From the NCBI GenBank assembly GCA_905612485.1, contig CAJQSE010000004.1, forward strand, positions 1 through 59,559: 59,559 nt of DNA, in the 5' to 3' direction. Positions 40,665-48,243 of the stretch are shown here, piece after piece (position 1 is the stretch's first letter; every line of letters starts with the position of its first letter). The DNA comes from an uncultured Candidatus Nitrosopumilus sp. Its GTDB lineage: Archaea > Thermoproteota > Nitrososphaeria > Nitrososphaerales > Nitrosopumilaceae. The notes beneath the pieces were generated by a model. It was not told the origin of the DNA. It saw nothing but the letters and a program-made list of their open reading frames with translations, and did no database searches. The position numbers and the translations under genes are program-made.

Positions 40665-42479
40665 TTAACTAAGTCTAGGCACAAATATGTAGATAATTGC
40701 AATAATCTCTAGCCTTCCAAAAATCATTAAAAATCCTAAAACTACCATTGTTGCAGGGTCAGTATCTGAATCAATTATTCCTGCTGATAATCCTCCTGTG
40801 GTAATTATTCCTGCTGCTTCAAAGAATGCATCTTGATATGGTACATCCTCTATTGCTGCAAGGTGTGCTCCTGTAATTGCAGATATGGTTGGGAATAATG
40901 CAAGAATAATTAAAGTTGATAAGAGTTCTTTTTTACTTTGGCTTGATAACTCACTTCTTTTTATTTTTGAGAAATATGCTTTAATATCTACAAGATGGAA
41001 TAATCTAAAAATTTTCAGACCGCCTGCAGTTGAAAATCCACACCCTCCAATAAACATCAAAATAATTAGAATTGTATGCGCTCCCCCACTAAGACCTGCT
41101 AAACTTTCCATTTGTAACCCTGCAGTGGTACTAGCTGATACTGAATAAAATACACTTTGCATTGGATCCAAACCACTAATTCCTGCAAATAAAATAGTTG
41201 CACCTCCTAAAATTGCAAAATATGTTAATACTTCTTTTCCTAGTTTTGGCGACAAGAATTTTTTTCTAACAAAAGCATAGTGGAATGTAAATGGTAGAGC
41301 CCCTAGTATCATTGCACCCATTAATACAACATGTTCCTGCCATAACAAACCATTCAAAATTGTCGATGTGGGTGTAAATCCTCCCGTTGAAAGTGTACTC
41401 ATCGCCAACGAGAAATTATCAATAATATTTCGCTCTCCAAATATGTACAACAAGGAAGCTACAATTACGATATAAATTGTAAAAATAACTGTAATTGTAA
41501 GAAATAATTCTTTCATGTGTAGTGTTTTTCCTGAAATAAATCCACGCATTGCTTGCAATTTTGATTCTGGATAGAATGCAGTCATTACAAGATAGATGAA
41601 ACTCATTCCTCCTACTAACTGTGTGTAACTACGGAAAAACGTGAAACTTTGTGACAATTTTTCAGGTTCATCAAATAATGATATCCCGCCAGTGGTAAAA
41701 CCTGCAGCACTTGAAAAGAATGCATTTGCAAATACTTCTCCTGGTGTTTCATCACTTGGAAATACGTAAAGATATGGTATGGTGCCAAATAATGATAGTA
41801 AAAACAGACTAGCAAATACTAGTATTGACGCCTGCTGTAGATTCAGACTTGCTTTTTCTCCATACGAATTTAGGAAAAATCCTGTAACTAACAAAAGAAC
41901 TGTGGTCAAATAAATTCCTGAAGCAGTAACTGTATCCTCTAATAATGTTGCAACTACAGCTGGAACAAGTAATAATACCCCTGCAAATTGTAATACAAAT
42001 CCTAAGTTTCCTAATACTGCTTTTATTGGCGGGCTTAAAAGTCGGGGGGCAGTGGCAGTGGCATCTCTAATTGCATTTGCAATTGTTGATTGAAATAACA
42101 TTCCTACAACTTGATTTTTCTTTGATATGATTGGAAGTTTTCTAATGTTATTGTCCCGCATTTTATGCAAGGCATCTTGTAATGTTGATTTATCGCTTAT
42201 TGTAATTAATGGCTGACTCATTATTTCTTTTAATGTAGTTGCCTCTGCGTAAACAGTTGCATCACTCACTTTACTGAGTATATCTTCGTCTGTTACAATT
42301 CCTATTGGAAGTTTTTGTTTATCAATTACAATGATATCATCTCTTTCATAATGTCGTAACATTGTTGCAGCTTCTCTTGTTCGTGTATCCATGTCTAATT
42401 TCAGAACATCCTTGTCCATGTACTCTGTAACGTATTTACTTAGAACATACGAAACTGCTTTTTCTGGATTAGTTGACAT
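40665..42479 (-). CDS. TrkH/KtrB-type K+ (Na+) transporter with N-terminal CBS pair
   Basis: A 604-aa fusion. Residues about 14-135 are two CBS domains (REAATMLRHYERDDIIVID; LQDALHKMRDNNIRKLPIIS). The transporter follows from about 155 with four P-loops carrying the selectivity-filter glycines: AAGFTTGG, STLSTGGFTP, SASTTAGLQ and AAGIITTGGLS. TrkH normally relies on a separate TrkA/KtrA ring for nucleotide control; here the CBS pair is built in and no trkA lies nearby. ATP, AMP or c-di-AMP sensing by the CBS unit is inferred. Confidence 0.85.
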   Translation of the reverse strand: MSTNPEKAVSYVLSKYVTEYMDKDVLKLDMDTRTREAATMLRHYERDDIIVIDKQKLPIGIVTDEDILSKVSDATVYAEATTLKEIMSQPLITISDKSTLQDALHKMRDNNIRKLPIISKKNQVVGMLFQSTIANAIRDATATAPRLLSPPIKAVLGNLGFVLQFAGVLLLVPAVVATLLEDTVTASGIYLTTVLLLVTGFFLNSYGEKASLNLQQASILVFASLFLLSLFGTIPYLYVFPSDETPGEVFANAFFSSAAGFTTGGISLFDEPEKLSQSFTFFRSYTQLVGGMSFIYLVMTAFYPESKLQAMRGFISGKTLHMKELFLTITVIFTIYIVIVASLLYIFGERNIIDNFSLAMSTLSTGGFTPTSTILNGLLWQEHVVLMGAMILGALPFTFHYAFVRKKFLSPKLGKEVLTYFAILGGATILFAGISGLDPMQSVFYSVSASTTAGLQMESLAGLSGGAHTILIILMFIGGCGFSTAGGLKIFRLFHLVDIKAYFSKIKRSELSSQSKKELLSTLIILALFPTISAITGAHLAAIEDVPYQDAFFEAAGIITTGGLSAGIIDSDTDPATMVVLGFLMIFGRLEIIAIIYIFVPRLS

Positions 42480-42492
42480 TAAGCTACCTTAT

Positions 42493-42551
42493 ATCGGGAT
42501 TTTAAATAATTTGGGGTTGTATGTCAATAACGATCGGGATTTTAAATAATT
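42493..42551 (-). promoter_or_regulatory. Duplicated promoter element upstream of the CBS-TrkH gene
   Basis: A 19-bp direct repeat occurs at 42493-42511 and 42533-42551 (offset 40 bp). On the minus strand each reads AATTATTTAAAATCCCGAT and contains a TATA-like TTTAAAAT. The nearer copy is about 26 nt from the ATG at 42479. Two tandem start sites or a duplicated operator are possible. Confidence 0.55.
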
Positions 42552-42608
42552 ATTTTCATTTTTGATCTACAAATTTTGCTATCTTTATAAACAATATATC
42601 CAAAGTTT

Positions 42609-43046
42609 ATGCGTAAAACGATGAATATTGATCAAGCGCCAGAACCTGATTATGACTCTGTAAAAATTGACTATGTTGGATTTGTTGATCCTTATGCTGT
42701 TGAAGGAATGGTGGTTATGAAGGCTGATAATGGAAAAGAATTTCATATGCGTGCATTTTCTGGTGAAGTTGCAAAACAGATCTCTAGTTTTGATGATGTT
42801 GAAGGTGAGCAAGCTCCATCAATATATCGAATGATTGAAGAAATTTGTGAACAAAATGAATTAACTTTAGTTAAAGTAAAAATCTATGGGAGTGGAGATG
42901 TTTTACGAGCAAATCTCTACTTTACAGGTAAAAAAGATCTTGTCTTGCGAAATCATCGTGCATCTGATGCCATGGCTTTAGCTGCATATTATAAAATCCC
43001 ATTATTGGTTAGAAAAAAATTACTGAAAGAGAAAATGGAAGTATAA
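42609..43046 (+). CDS. Bifunctional nuclease family (DUF151) protein
   Basis: A 145-aa protein. The DUF151 core is VEGMVVMKADNGKEFHMRAF, then the conserved end NHRASDAMALAAYYKIPLLV (RxSDAxALA...PI). Family members show RNase and DNase activity in plants, but the archaeal role is not known. Divergent from the TrkH gene. Confidence 0.8.
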   Translation: MRKTMNIDQAPEPDYDSVKIDYVGFVDPYAVEGMVVMKADNGKEFHMRAFSGEVAKQISSFDDVEGEQAPSIYRMIEEICEQNELTLVKVKIYGSGDVLRANLYFTGKKDLVLRNHRASDAMALAAYYKIPLLVRKKLLKEKMEV

Positions 43047-43098
43047 TTTTTAAAATTAAATTCGAATAGTTTTTTTCCAAGTACATTAATTGTTGATT

Positions 43099-43311
43099 AT
43101 GAGTGAACACGAAGAATTAATGGATAACATACTCGATGTTGATTTTGAAATTGTTGAAACCGTTAGAACATTACAGCAAGAAAATTGGAATACTGAAGCA
43201 CTAAAAAATCAAGTCATTGATTTACTTAAAATTCACGATGAATTAGTTGGAAAAATAAGGTCCTTACAAGGTGATGATCATTCTTGTGATTGTGGGCATG
43301 ATAATTCTTAA
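43099..43311 (+). CDS. Hypothetical 70-aa protein with CxCxxH tail
   Basis: ATG 43099 gives MSEHEELMDNILDVDFEIVE, a long helix (TVRTLQQENWNTEALKNQVI) and a C-terminus GDDHSCDCGHDNS that could bind one metal ion. Upstream TTG at 43090 is an alternative. Follows the DUF151 gene on the same strand. Unknown. Confidence 0.55.
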   Translation: MSEHEELMDNILDVDFEIVETVRTLQQENWNTEALKNQVIDLLKIHDELVGKIRSLQGDDHSCDCGHDNS

Positions 43312-43331
43312 TATTTTTTAATTTTAAAAAC

Positions 43332-43348
43332 GCTTCATAATTCGGCAA
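43332..43348. repeat. 17-bp dispersed motif, copy 2 (partner 30210-30226)
   Basis: This copy differs from 30210-30226 at one base and is followed by TCATCA. It lies 20 nt after the end of a plus-strand gene, as does the first copy. Confidence 0.5.
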
Positions 43349-43499
43349 TGCTCATCATTTTATCAGTATAGCTTAGAGAGTTTGATTAATCATCAGCAAT
43401 CCCTTTTGAGTATTCTGTTGTATATTGTTATGGTATTCGTGCATTTGTTGTGTGTGAATTTTTGTAATATTTTTATCAGTTAGTGTACTGAGATTAGTA

Positions 43500-43679
43500 T
43501 TGGTTAACTCGGATCAAGAGCCTGATAGATACGAAACAATAACGATTGAATCAAAAATTAGAGAGGGCATTTTTCATAAAGTTGTTAAAGACTTGGAAAC
43601 CGGAAAAGCTGTTTCTTGCTCTTGCAAATGTTGGAGCAAAGGAAACAAGCAATGTGCTGCCATGAGAACTATTGGTTAA
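43500..43679 (+). CDS. Small Cys-rich protein (59 aa)
   Basis: TTG start at 43500; VNSDQEPDRYETITIESKIR, then GIFHKVVKDLETGKAVSCSC and KCWSKGNKQCAAMRTIG. The CSCKCWSKGNKQC cluster (four Cys in 13 residues) suggests metal binding or a small redox site. The frame is free of stops and keeps a normal coding bias. Function unknown. Confidence 0.55.
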   Translation: MVNSDQEPDRYETITIESKIREGIFHKVVKDLETGKAVSCSCKCWSKGNKQCAAMRTIG

Positions 43680-43777
43680 ATTTTGTTCCTAAAAAATATA
43701 ATCAAAAAAAACTACCTGCAAATTGTTATTGTATTTCAAATCAGAACCTTTTTCATATGAAGCATTAGATTTCTACT

Positions 43778-44026
43778 ATGGTAAATTTTGAGAAAATCTA
43801 CAAAAGAGTCGCTTTACAAATTATCAAAAGATGTCATGGTGCCATCAAAATAACAAAACATGGTAAAATTATTGAAGTTTATGATTTAAAGCGTCATATT
43901 TGGAGTGATGGTCTTGCAGGACTTATCATTAAAGAGGAATGTAAATTAGCTGATTTAAAAGAATGGGAATTTGCAAATGTTCGAAGTTATGTGATTCAGG
44001 AATTACTTGTAAAAGATAAAGATTAG
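43778..44026 (+). CDS. Hypothetical 82-aa protein
   Basis: MVNFEKIYKRVALQIIKRCH, then GAIKITKHGKIIEVYDLKRH and EEFANVRS-like end (EWEFANVRSYVIQELLVKDK). Soluble, basic. Unknown family. Confidence 0.5.
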   Translation: MVNFEKIYKRVALQIIKRCHGAIKITKHGKIIEVYDLKRHIWSDGLAGLIIKEECKLADLKEWEFANVRSYVIQELLVKDKD

Positions 44027-44048
44027 TTTTTAAAACTTGTTTTAAAAT

Positions 44049-44204
44049 TTAATTTTTTGCCATTAATTCCGTTTGTTTTTTCATTTCAGACAGAACTAAA
44101 ATTAATATCTCTTTTTCACTTAACTTCAAAAGTGCTTTTGTTTCATCTTCAGTGAATTGAATATCTTCATTTAATTCATCATATGTGGTTACTGTATCTT
44201 CCAT
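44049..44204 (-). CDS. Hypothetical 51-aa acidic helical protein
   Basis: ATG 44204: MEDTVTTYDELNEDIQFTED, then ETKALLKLSEKEILILVLSE and MKKQTELMAKN. Acidic N-terminus and a regular amphipathic helix. Clean frame with typical codons. Unknown. Confidence 0.5.
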   Translation of the reverse strand: MEDTVTTYDELNEDIQFTEDETKALLKLSEKEILILVLSEMKKQTELMAKN

Positions 44205-44287
44205 AAATTAATATCATAATATGGTATTATTATATGGTTATGAATTTTAGAAAAAACTTAATCTAGAATGTATTTCCCAAGTATATT

Positions 44288-44386
44288 ATGGCTTTTACTA
44301 AATGTATCAAGTGTGGAGAATTAAGATTTGATAAAAAAGTTAATCGTTGTGGAAGTTGTGGTAGTGAAGGCTATCAAATTTCATAG
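44288..44386 (+). CDS. 32-aa zinc-ribbon mini-protein
   Basis: MAFTKCIKCGELRFDKKVNR then CGSCGSEGYQIS. Two CxxC pairs (Cys6/9, Cys21/24) form a minimal zinc ribbon. Among the shortest genes in the window, but the ordered Cys knuckles argue for function. Confidence 0.55.
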   Translation: MAFTKCIKCGELRFDKKVNRCGSCGSEGYQIS

Positions 44387-44421
44387 GTTACAAAATATTC
44401 TTGTTTTAATGTATGATATTT

Positions 44422-44631
44422 TCACTCTAAATTTTCTTTATCCTGACTCGCAAAAAATGTATTCCTATCTTTTCTCTCTTTCTTTATTATCCAAATTGCT
44501 GCTATAAGTGAAATAACGCCAAAAATCAACCATGCAATCCCAGAGGTTTGAATGAATAATAATACGAACATCATTCCAAGTGAAATTAGCCCATAACCGA
44601 TTATAATTAGCCCAAAGTTACGTCTTATCAT
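44422..44631 (-). CDS. Hypothetical two-helix membrane protein
   Basis: A 69-aa protein: MIRRNFGLIIIGYGLISLGM, a second helix (GIAWLIFGVISLIAAIWII) and a charged tail KKERKDRNTFFASQ. Positive-inside pattern places both ends in the cytoplasm. Unknown function. Confidence 0.5.
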   Translation of the reverse strand: MIRRNFGLIIIGYGLISLGMMFVLLFIQTSGIAWLIFGVISLIAAIWIIKKERKDRNTFFASQDKENLE

Positions 44632-44670
44632 AACTTACAAAAAAAATTATCCTAATTAAAGAAAATATTG

Positions 44671-45054
44671 CTAATCTTTGAAATTTTCATCGATGGTTTT
44701 ATCATCATCCGTGGCTCTATCCTCCTCCTCGGTGTTTGTTACAGCCCATTCTGCAATATCTTTTGTATCGTTTTTTGCTTGTGATAACTTTCTTATTTTT
44801 TTAAATCTCTGATTAAACTCTCTTTTAATTTTTTTAAATTCTTCCTGACTGATGAATGACTCTTCTAGTCGTTGTTTCCAATACTCTTCCAAGTCTTTTT
44901 CTAAATTATCCTCGCCAAGTAAATTGGAATACATCTCGACAAAGTTATCATCAGAAGTATCAGGATATTTTATGAGAAATTGAACGAATTCAAAAGATGT
45001 CCATTCTCCGTTAGAACCCTCTTTTACTTTCTTCTTCCTTCCAAACAAACCCAT
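44671..45054 (-). CDS. Hypothetical 127-aa acidic protein
   Basis: MGLFGRKKKVKEGSNGEWTS, then FVQFLIKYPDTSDDNFVEMY and a helical, charged C-terminus (EEFKKIKREFNQRFKKIRKL...). The tail is very acidic (NTEEEDRATDDDKTIDENFK). No recognised family. Confidence 0.5.
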   Translation of the reverse strand: MGLFGRKKKVKEGSNGEWTSFEFVQFLIKYPDTSDDNFVEMYSNLLGEDNLEKDLEEYWKQRLEESFISQEEFKKIKREFNQRFKKIRKLSQAKNDTKDIAEWAVTNTEEEDRATDDDKTIDENFKD

Positions 45055-45145
45055 ACCTTCCTATTACATGTCTAATTTATCAAGTCTTTGCTAAGCAGTT
45101 TTGACCTTTAGTTAATTTTAGAAATTAATTTTCGTGACTAATCTT

Positions 45146-45189
45146 AAATGTGGCTCTAATACGCAACCTTGCGTATCAAATGTGGCTCT
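45146..45189. repeat. 12-bp direct repeats flanking an 8-bp inverted repeat
   Basis: AAATGTGGCTCT occurs at 45146-45157 and 45178-45189. Between them ATACGCAA/TTGCGTAT (45159-45166 with 45169-45176) is a perfect stem with a 2-nt loop, spanning the stop codon of the 86-aa gene. Confidence 0.6.
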
Positions 45190-45416
45190 TTTAGCATAAT
45201 TGTATCTCCTTTACTTGATGTTAATTCAACTTTAATCAAATTATTAGTTGTAATTACAATTAGTGCTTCGCATCGTGAACATAGGATTGTTTTTCCACCT
45301 GATCTTTCTTCTCTGATCAAGTCTTTTTCTAACTTATCCTCTTTTTGGCACGTGGGGCACAATCTTGGTTCTTTTTCTATACTTATGATTTCTTTAATGA
45401 ATATCATTTTACTCAT
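45156..45416 (-). CDS. Zinc-ribbon-like 86-aa protein
   Basis: MSKMIFIKEIISIEKEPRLC, then PTCQKEDKLEKDLIREERSG and KTILCSRCEALIVITTNNLI. CPTC and CSRC make a zinc ribbon; the rest is beta-rich. Its last codons and stop lie in an inverted repeat flanked by 12-bp direct repeats (45146-45189). Function unknown. Confidence 0.55.
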   Translation of the reverse strand: MSKMIFIKEIISIEKEPRLCPTCQKEDKLEKDLIREERSGGKTILCSRCEALIVITTNNLIKVELTSSKGDTIMLKEPHLIRKVAY

Positions 45417-45680
45417 ATTTTTTATTCATTATGTGCCCACAATAAAGTTTGTAATGCTAATTGGTATCAGCAATCCATTCCAGATGTCAAACCGCTTTAA
45501 TCATCTGAAATTAGAATGAAGGGTATTCAACATATTTCCCTATCTAACCAACTAACATTTTACTATTTTTTATGATGAAAATATGTTTTTCTTCATGTTT
45601 TTGAAACTCATTCTTTAAGATTTACAATAAATTTATTAATACTTTGTAATAATTATATATTAATCTTAAATAGTTGAATG
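45417..45680. other. AT-rich intergenic stretch with no gene seen
   Basis: I see no stop-free frame with coding character and no strong hairpin here. It precedes the TATA-like element and structured-RNA candidate at about 45682-45825. Confidence 0.5.
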
Positions 45681-45681
45681 T

Positions 45682-45690
45682 CTTATAATA
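45682..45690 (+). promoter_or_regulatory. TATA-like element ahead of the structured-RNA candidate
   Basis: CTTATAATA lies about 15-25 nt before the first stem of the RNA candidate, consistent with transcription starting at about 45710. Confidence 0.35.
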
Positions 45691-45700
45691 AATGATGTCG

Positions 45701-45825
45701 TTAGTTCAAAAAACTAATGAATAACTTGCGTAGCCCCGCAGAACGAAAAAGGCAATCATGCGTTTAGGCGCTGACCACAAGAGGAAATCTCTTAATGTTC
45801 TGCAATTTAGCGGGCTTCGCCATTT
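45701..45825 (+). ncRNA. Candidate structured RNA, multi-helix
   Basis: A GC-richer island in AT-rich DNA with nested pairing. An outer helix pairs 45728-45736 with 45812-45820 (GCG-UA-GCCC against GGGC-UU-CGC, one mismatch). Inside it GCAGAAC (45738-45744) pairs perfectly with GTTCTGC (45797-45803). At the apex AAGAG/CTCTT (45779-45793) closes a 5-nt GAAAT loop. A 5' stem TTAGTT/AACTAA lies at 45701-45717. No start codon with a sensible frame is present. It does not match RNase P, SRP or tRNA consensus by eye. T-rich sequence follows, as at archaeal terminators. Confidence 0.55.
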
Positions 45826-45960
45826 AATTTCTCTTAAATTGTATTTTATTCCAATACATTTTCTGCGAATTTCTATGATCTTTTAATCAGGTGAATTAAT
45901 TTAAAATTTTTAGTCCATATGTAAATATATAAAAAAATAAAATAAAGGATTCTTAATAAT

Positions 45961-46509
45961 TTGGCAACTAAATATTCTGATTCAATTCTAAAATCAACTG
46001 ATCAATGGACTGATTTGGATGATATAATTCAAATTTGTAATGGCAAAAAATTGGAAATAATTGAAGATATCAAAAGACTTGAAAACATGGGATTCCTTGA
46101 ATCTAGAACATTCAAAAAAATGATTTTATACAAGAAACATGAAAGACATCAAAATCATGAACAATTTGTATTCATGATGGAGACTTTTTTGTCACATCAA
46201 AAAATTGAACTTGAATCAATTAAAACAATCCCCTCAATAATATTGAGTGATGGAAGTCAATTTGGATTTAGTAAAAAAGGCTTAGAATTATTGGAACATA
46301 TTCAAGAAGAAATTGATAGAGTTTCCATGATGATTGTTAGAGTTGACTATCATGATAAAATTGGAGCATTAACACATTCAATAGCGCAACAAAGAATTAA
46401 GAAATTACAAAATCATGTTAACCGAATTATGAAAATGATGTTAGATTCCTACAAAGATATTCATTCTAATGTTGCATTGCAGGAATATTTTAAAAATCAC
46501 ACTACGTAA
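45961..46509 (+). CDS. Hypothetical regulator-like protein (winged-helix N-terminus)
   Basis: TTG start, 182 aa. SILKSTDQWTDLDDIIQICN, then KKLEIIEDIKRLENMGFLES and MILYKKHERH suggest a winged helix with a basic wing. The rest is helical (KIGALTHSIAQQRIKKLQNH). It is the first gene after the structured-RNA candidate on the same strand. Confidence 0.5.
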   Translation: MATKYSDSILKSTDQWTDLDDIIQICNGKKLEIIEDIKRLENMGFLESRTFKKMILYKKHERHQNHEQFVFMMETFLSHQKIELESIKTIPSIILSDGSQFGFSKKGLELLEHIQEEIDRVSMMIVRVDYHDKIGALTHSIAQQRIKKLQNHVNRIMKMMLDSYKDIHSNVALQEYFKNHTT

Positions 46510-46528
46510 TTCAAATTTTCTTAAATTC

Positions 46529-47620
46529 TTATGTAACTATTTCATCTAAACGATCTTCTTCTTGAGCTCGTTTAATCTCCATTGCTATTCTTCTTCCTAC
46601 ACCAAATGTTTGGCCATATTGATATTTTGTATATGGGCTTGTTGTTGCAACAATTGGGTTTCCTGGAACTCTTAATGATACGTCATATACAATTAATTCT
46701 AAATCTTTTGTGATGACACTTTGGAGTGAAAATGGTCCAATTATACCTGGTGCATATTCTTTTTTTACTGCAGCCACAAATTTGTCTCCCATTTTAATTA
46801 CTTTTTCAAGTAATGATTCTCTAATACTTGCAGGGGTATGACCTACTTCGATGTTTTGTAAATCTATGTCCATTTCTAATTGTTCTTTTGCTGGTAATGC
46901 ATTGTAATCATGTATATTTGTTTGAAGTCTTCTTTCAATTCCAATAAAATCAACTTGTTTTGAAATAGGTGTATGAAAGAAATTAAAATTCATGTATGTG
47001 CCAATTGCTAATTCTTCTATGCTTGCTTTTTCTAAATCCTTTTTTGCAATTACCCCCTGCTTGATTTTTGCTTCTGATTTTTCTTTATAGTCCTTGTATG
47101 ATGATACTGTGAAGAATGCTCTTTCTAATGGTCTTTTTTTCTCTTGAACTTTTACAATACATGGTTTATTGATTCTTTTAGGATCTTTGAATAATTTAGG
47201 ATATTTGATTCTGGCTTTTTCTAACAGATAATACTGTCCTTTTTTTGCAGTTCTTTCTTCAGCTTGAAATAATTTTCTATTTCCAAAAATTGGAACTTTA
47301 AATGTATCTTCAATTGTTTTGTATCCTAAATAGACTGTAAGGGATCTATGCGGAACAACTATTGTATTTGAATCTCTTAACATTTTTTGGTTTTTGGCAG
47401 ATGCCATATCTTTGAATTTATTTAAAATTACTATTTGATCTGCAATTCTACTAAATCTTTGATATGGCCCTTCTCTACCTTTTTGACAAAAAACAGTTGT
47501 TTTAAAATCTTCATCCTTTGCACCATCCATTACCTCTAAAGCAGAATGACTTCCTAGTACTCCTATTTTTACATCTGAATAATCATTAACTATCTTTTTA
47601 ATTTCAGAACTTTTGATCAT
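46529..47620 (-). CDS. purP: FAICAR synthetase PurP (formate-dependent AICAR formylation)
   Basis: A 363-aa ATP-grasp enzyme found mainly in archaea. It uses formate and ATP to make FAICAR from AICAR in place of the folate-dependent PurH transformylase. Family blocks: LGSHSALEVMDGAKDEDFKT near the N-terminus, NKPCIVKVQEKKRPLERAFF, GTYMNFNFFHTPISKQVDFI, and the end YGQTFGVGRRIAMEIKRAQE. The other purine genes are at 52-58 kb. Confidence 0.92.
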   Translation of the reverse strand: MIKSSEIKKIVNDYSDVKIGVLGSHSALEVMDGAKDEDFKTTVFCQKGREGPYQRFSRIADQIVILNKFKDMASAKNQKMLRDSNTIVVPHRSLTVYLGYKTIEDTFKVPIFGNRKLFQAEERTAKKGQYYLLEKARIKYPKLFKDPKRINKPCIVKVQEKKRPLERAFFTVSSYKDYKEKSEAKIKQGVIAKKDLEKASIEELAIGTYMNFNFFHTPISKQVDFIGIERRLQTNIHDYNALPAKEQLEMDIDLQNIEVGHTPASIRESLLEKVIKMGDKFVAAVKKEYAPGIIGPFSLQSVITKDLELIVYDVSLRVPGNPIVATTSPYTKYQYGQTFGVGRRIAMEIKRAQEEDRLDEIVT

Positions 47621-47719
47621 GTCATGCCTAAATATTGGTATCTAATATATGTAAAATTTTTAATTTGATAGATCGTAATTGACCACAATGCTTTTTTCAA
47701 TTGTTATCTACAGAAAATC

Positions 47720-47866
47720 ATGTTTTACTCTTTTGAGCTTCAAATGGCAGGTATGATTTTATTTACTGCTATGGCTGCAGGTGGTATTTCATTATGGCTA
47801 AAACGAAGAAAATTAGAAAAGGAATCTACAGAATCTATTGAACAAGATGTATCTGAAAGTCTATGA
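47720..47866 (+). CDS. 48-aa single-pass membrane mini-protein
   Basis: MFYSFELQMAGMILFTAMAA, then GGISLWLKRRKLEKESTESI and a short acidic tail. One helix (about 8-26) followed by a basic stop-transfer sequence. Clean frame and plausible codons. Unknown function. Confidence 0.5.
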   Translation: MFYSFELQMAGMILFTAMAAGGISLWLKRRKLEKESTESIEQDVSESL

Positions 47867-48089
47867 TTTTTATCTAAAAAATTTATTTTTGAAACAGGCT
47901 AGGATTTTTCTTGTTGATAATTAATACACATCGTCTTTGATACAATTTTAAACCATGTAAAATTATGGACATATCCTTTTTTACAACTTATAGAATTAAT
48001 CATTATTAAAAAAATTATTCAATGTGATTGGTCAAATCCCGTATCGATCTAAGACTAAGATAAAATTGATTTATTTAAAAAAAACTTAA

Positions 48090-48098
48090 TTTATAAAA
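48090..48098 (+). promoter_or_regulatory. Strong TATA box upstream of the mini-ORF and ubiX
   Basis: TTTATAAAA predicts transcription from about 48120, leaving a leader of about 45 nt before the mini-ORF and about 120 nt before ubiX. A leader of this length is unusual here, where most genes look leaderless. Confidence 0.5.
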
Positions 48099-48165
48099 TT
48101 TATGACTACAAATCATACTATTTATCTGATAATTGTTCTACATATCATGAGGAGGTACTGGAAAA

Positions 48166-48243
48166 ATGTTAAAGCATAATTTTAAAAATAATCTTTTACA
48201 AAAGTCTACTGTAAATACTACTTTTTTCCAGAATAATCAATGA
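48166..48243 (+). CDS. Putative 25-aa leader peptide coupled to ubiX
   Basis: ATG 48166, product MLKHNFKNNLLQKSTVNTTF then FQNNQ. A GGAGGT ribosome-binding site lies 9 nt before the ATG, rare in a genome of mostly leaderless genes. The TGA overlaps the ubiX ATG (ATGA). It could couple or attenuate ubiX translation. The peptide itself has no recognisable fold. Confidence 0.45.
   Translation: MLKHNFKNNLLQKSTVNTTFFQNNQ

Noticed and set aside
45169-45519. 116-codon plus-strand frame over the zinc-ribbon gene
   Set aside because: The minus-strand gene has ordered CxxC pairs; the plus frame reads as hydrophobic noise.
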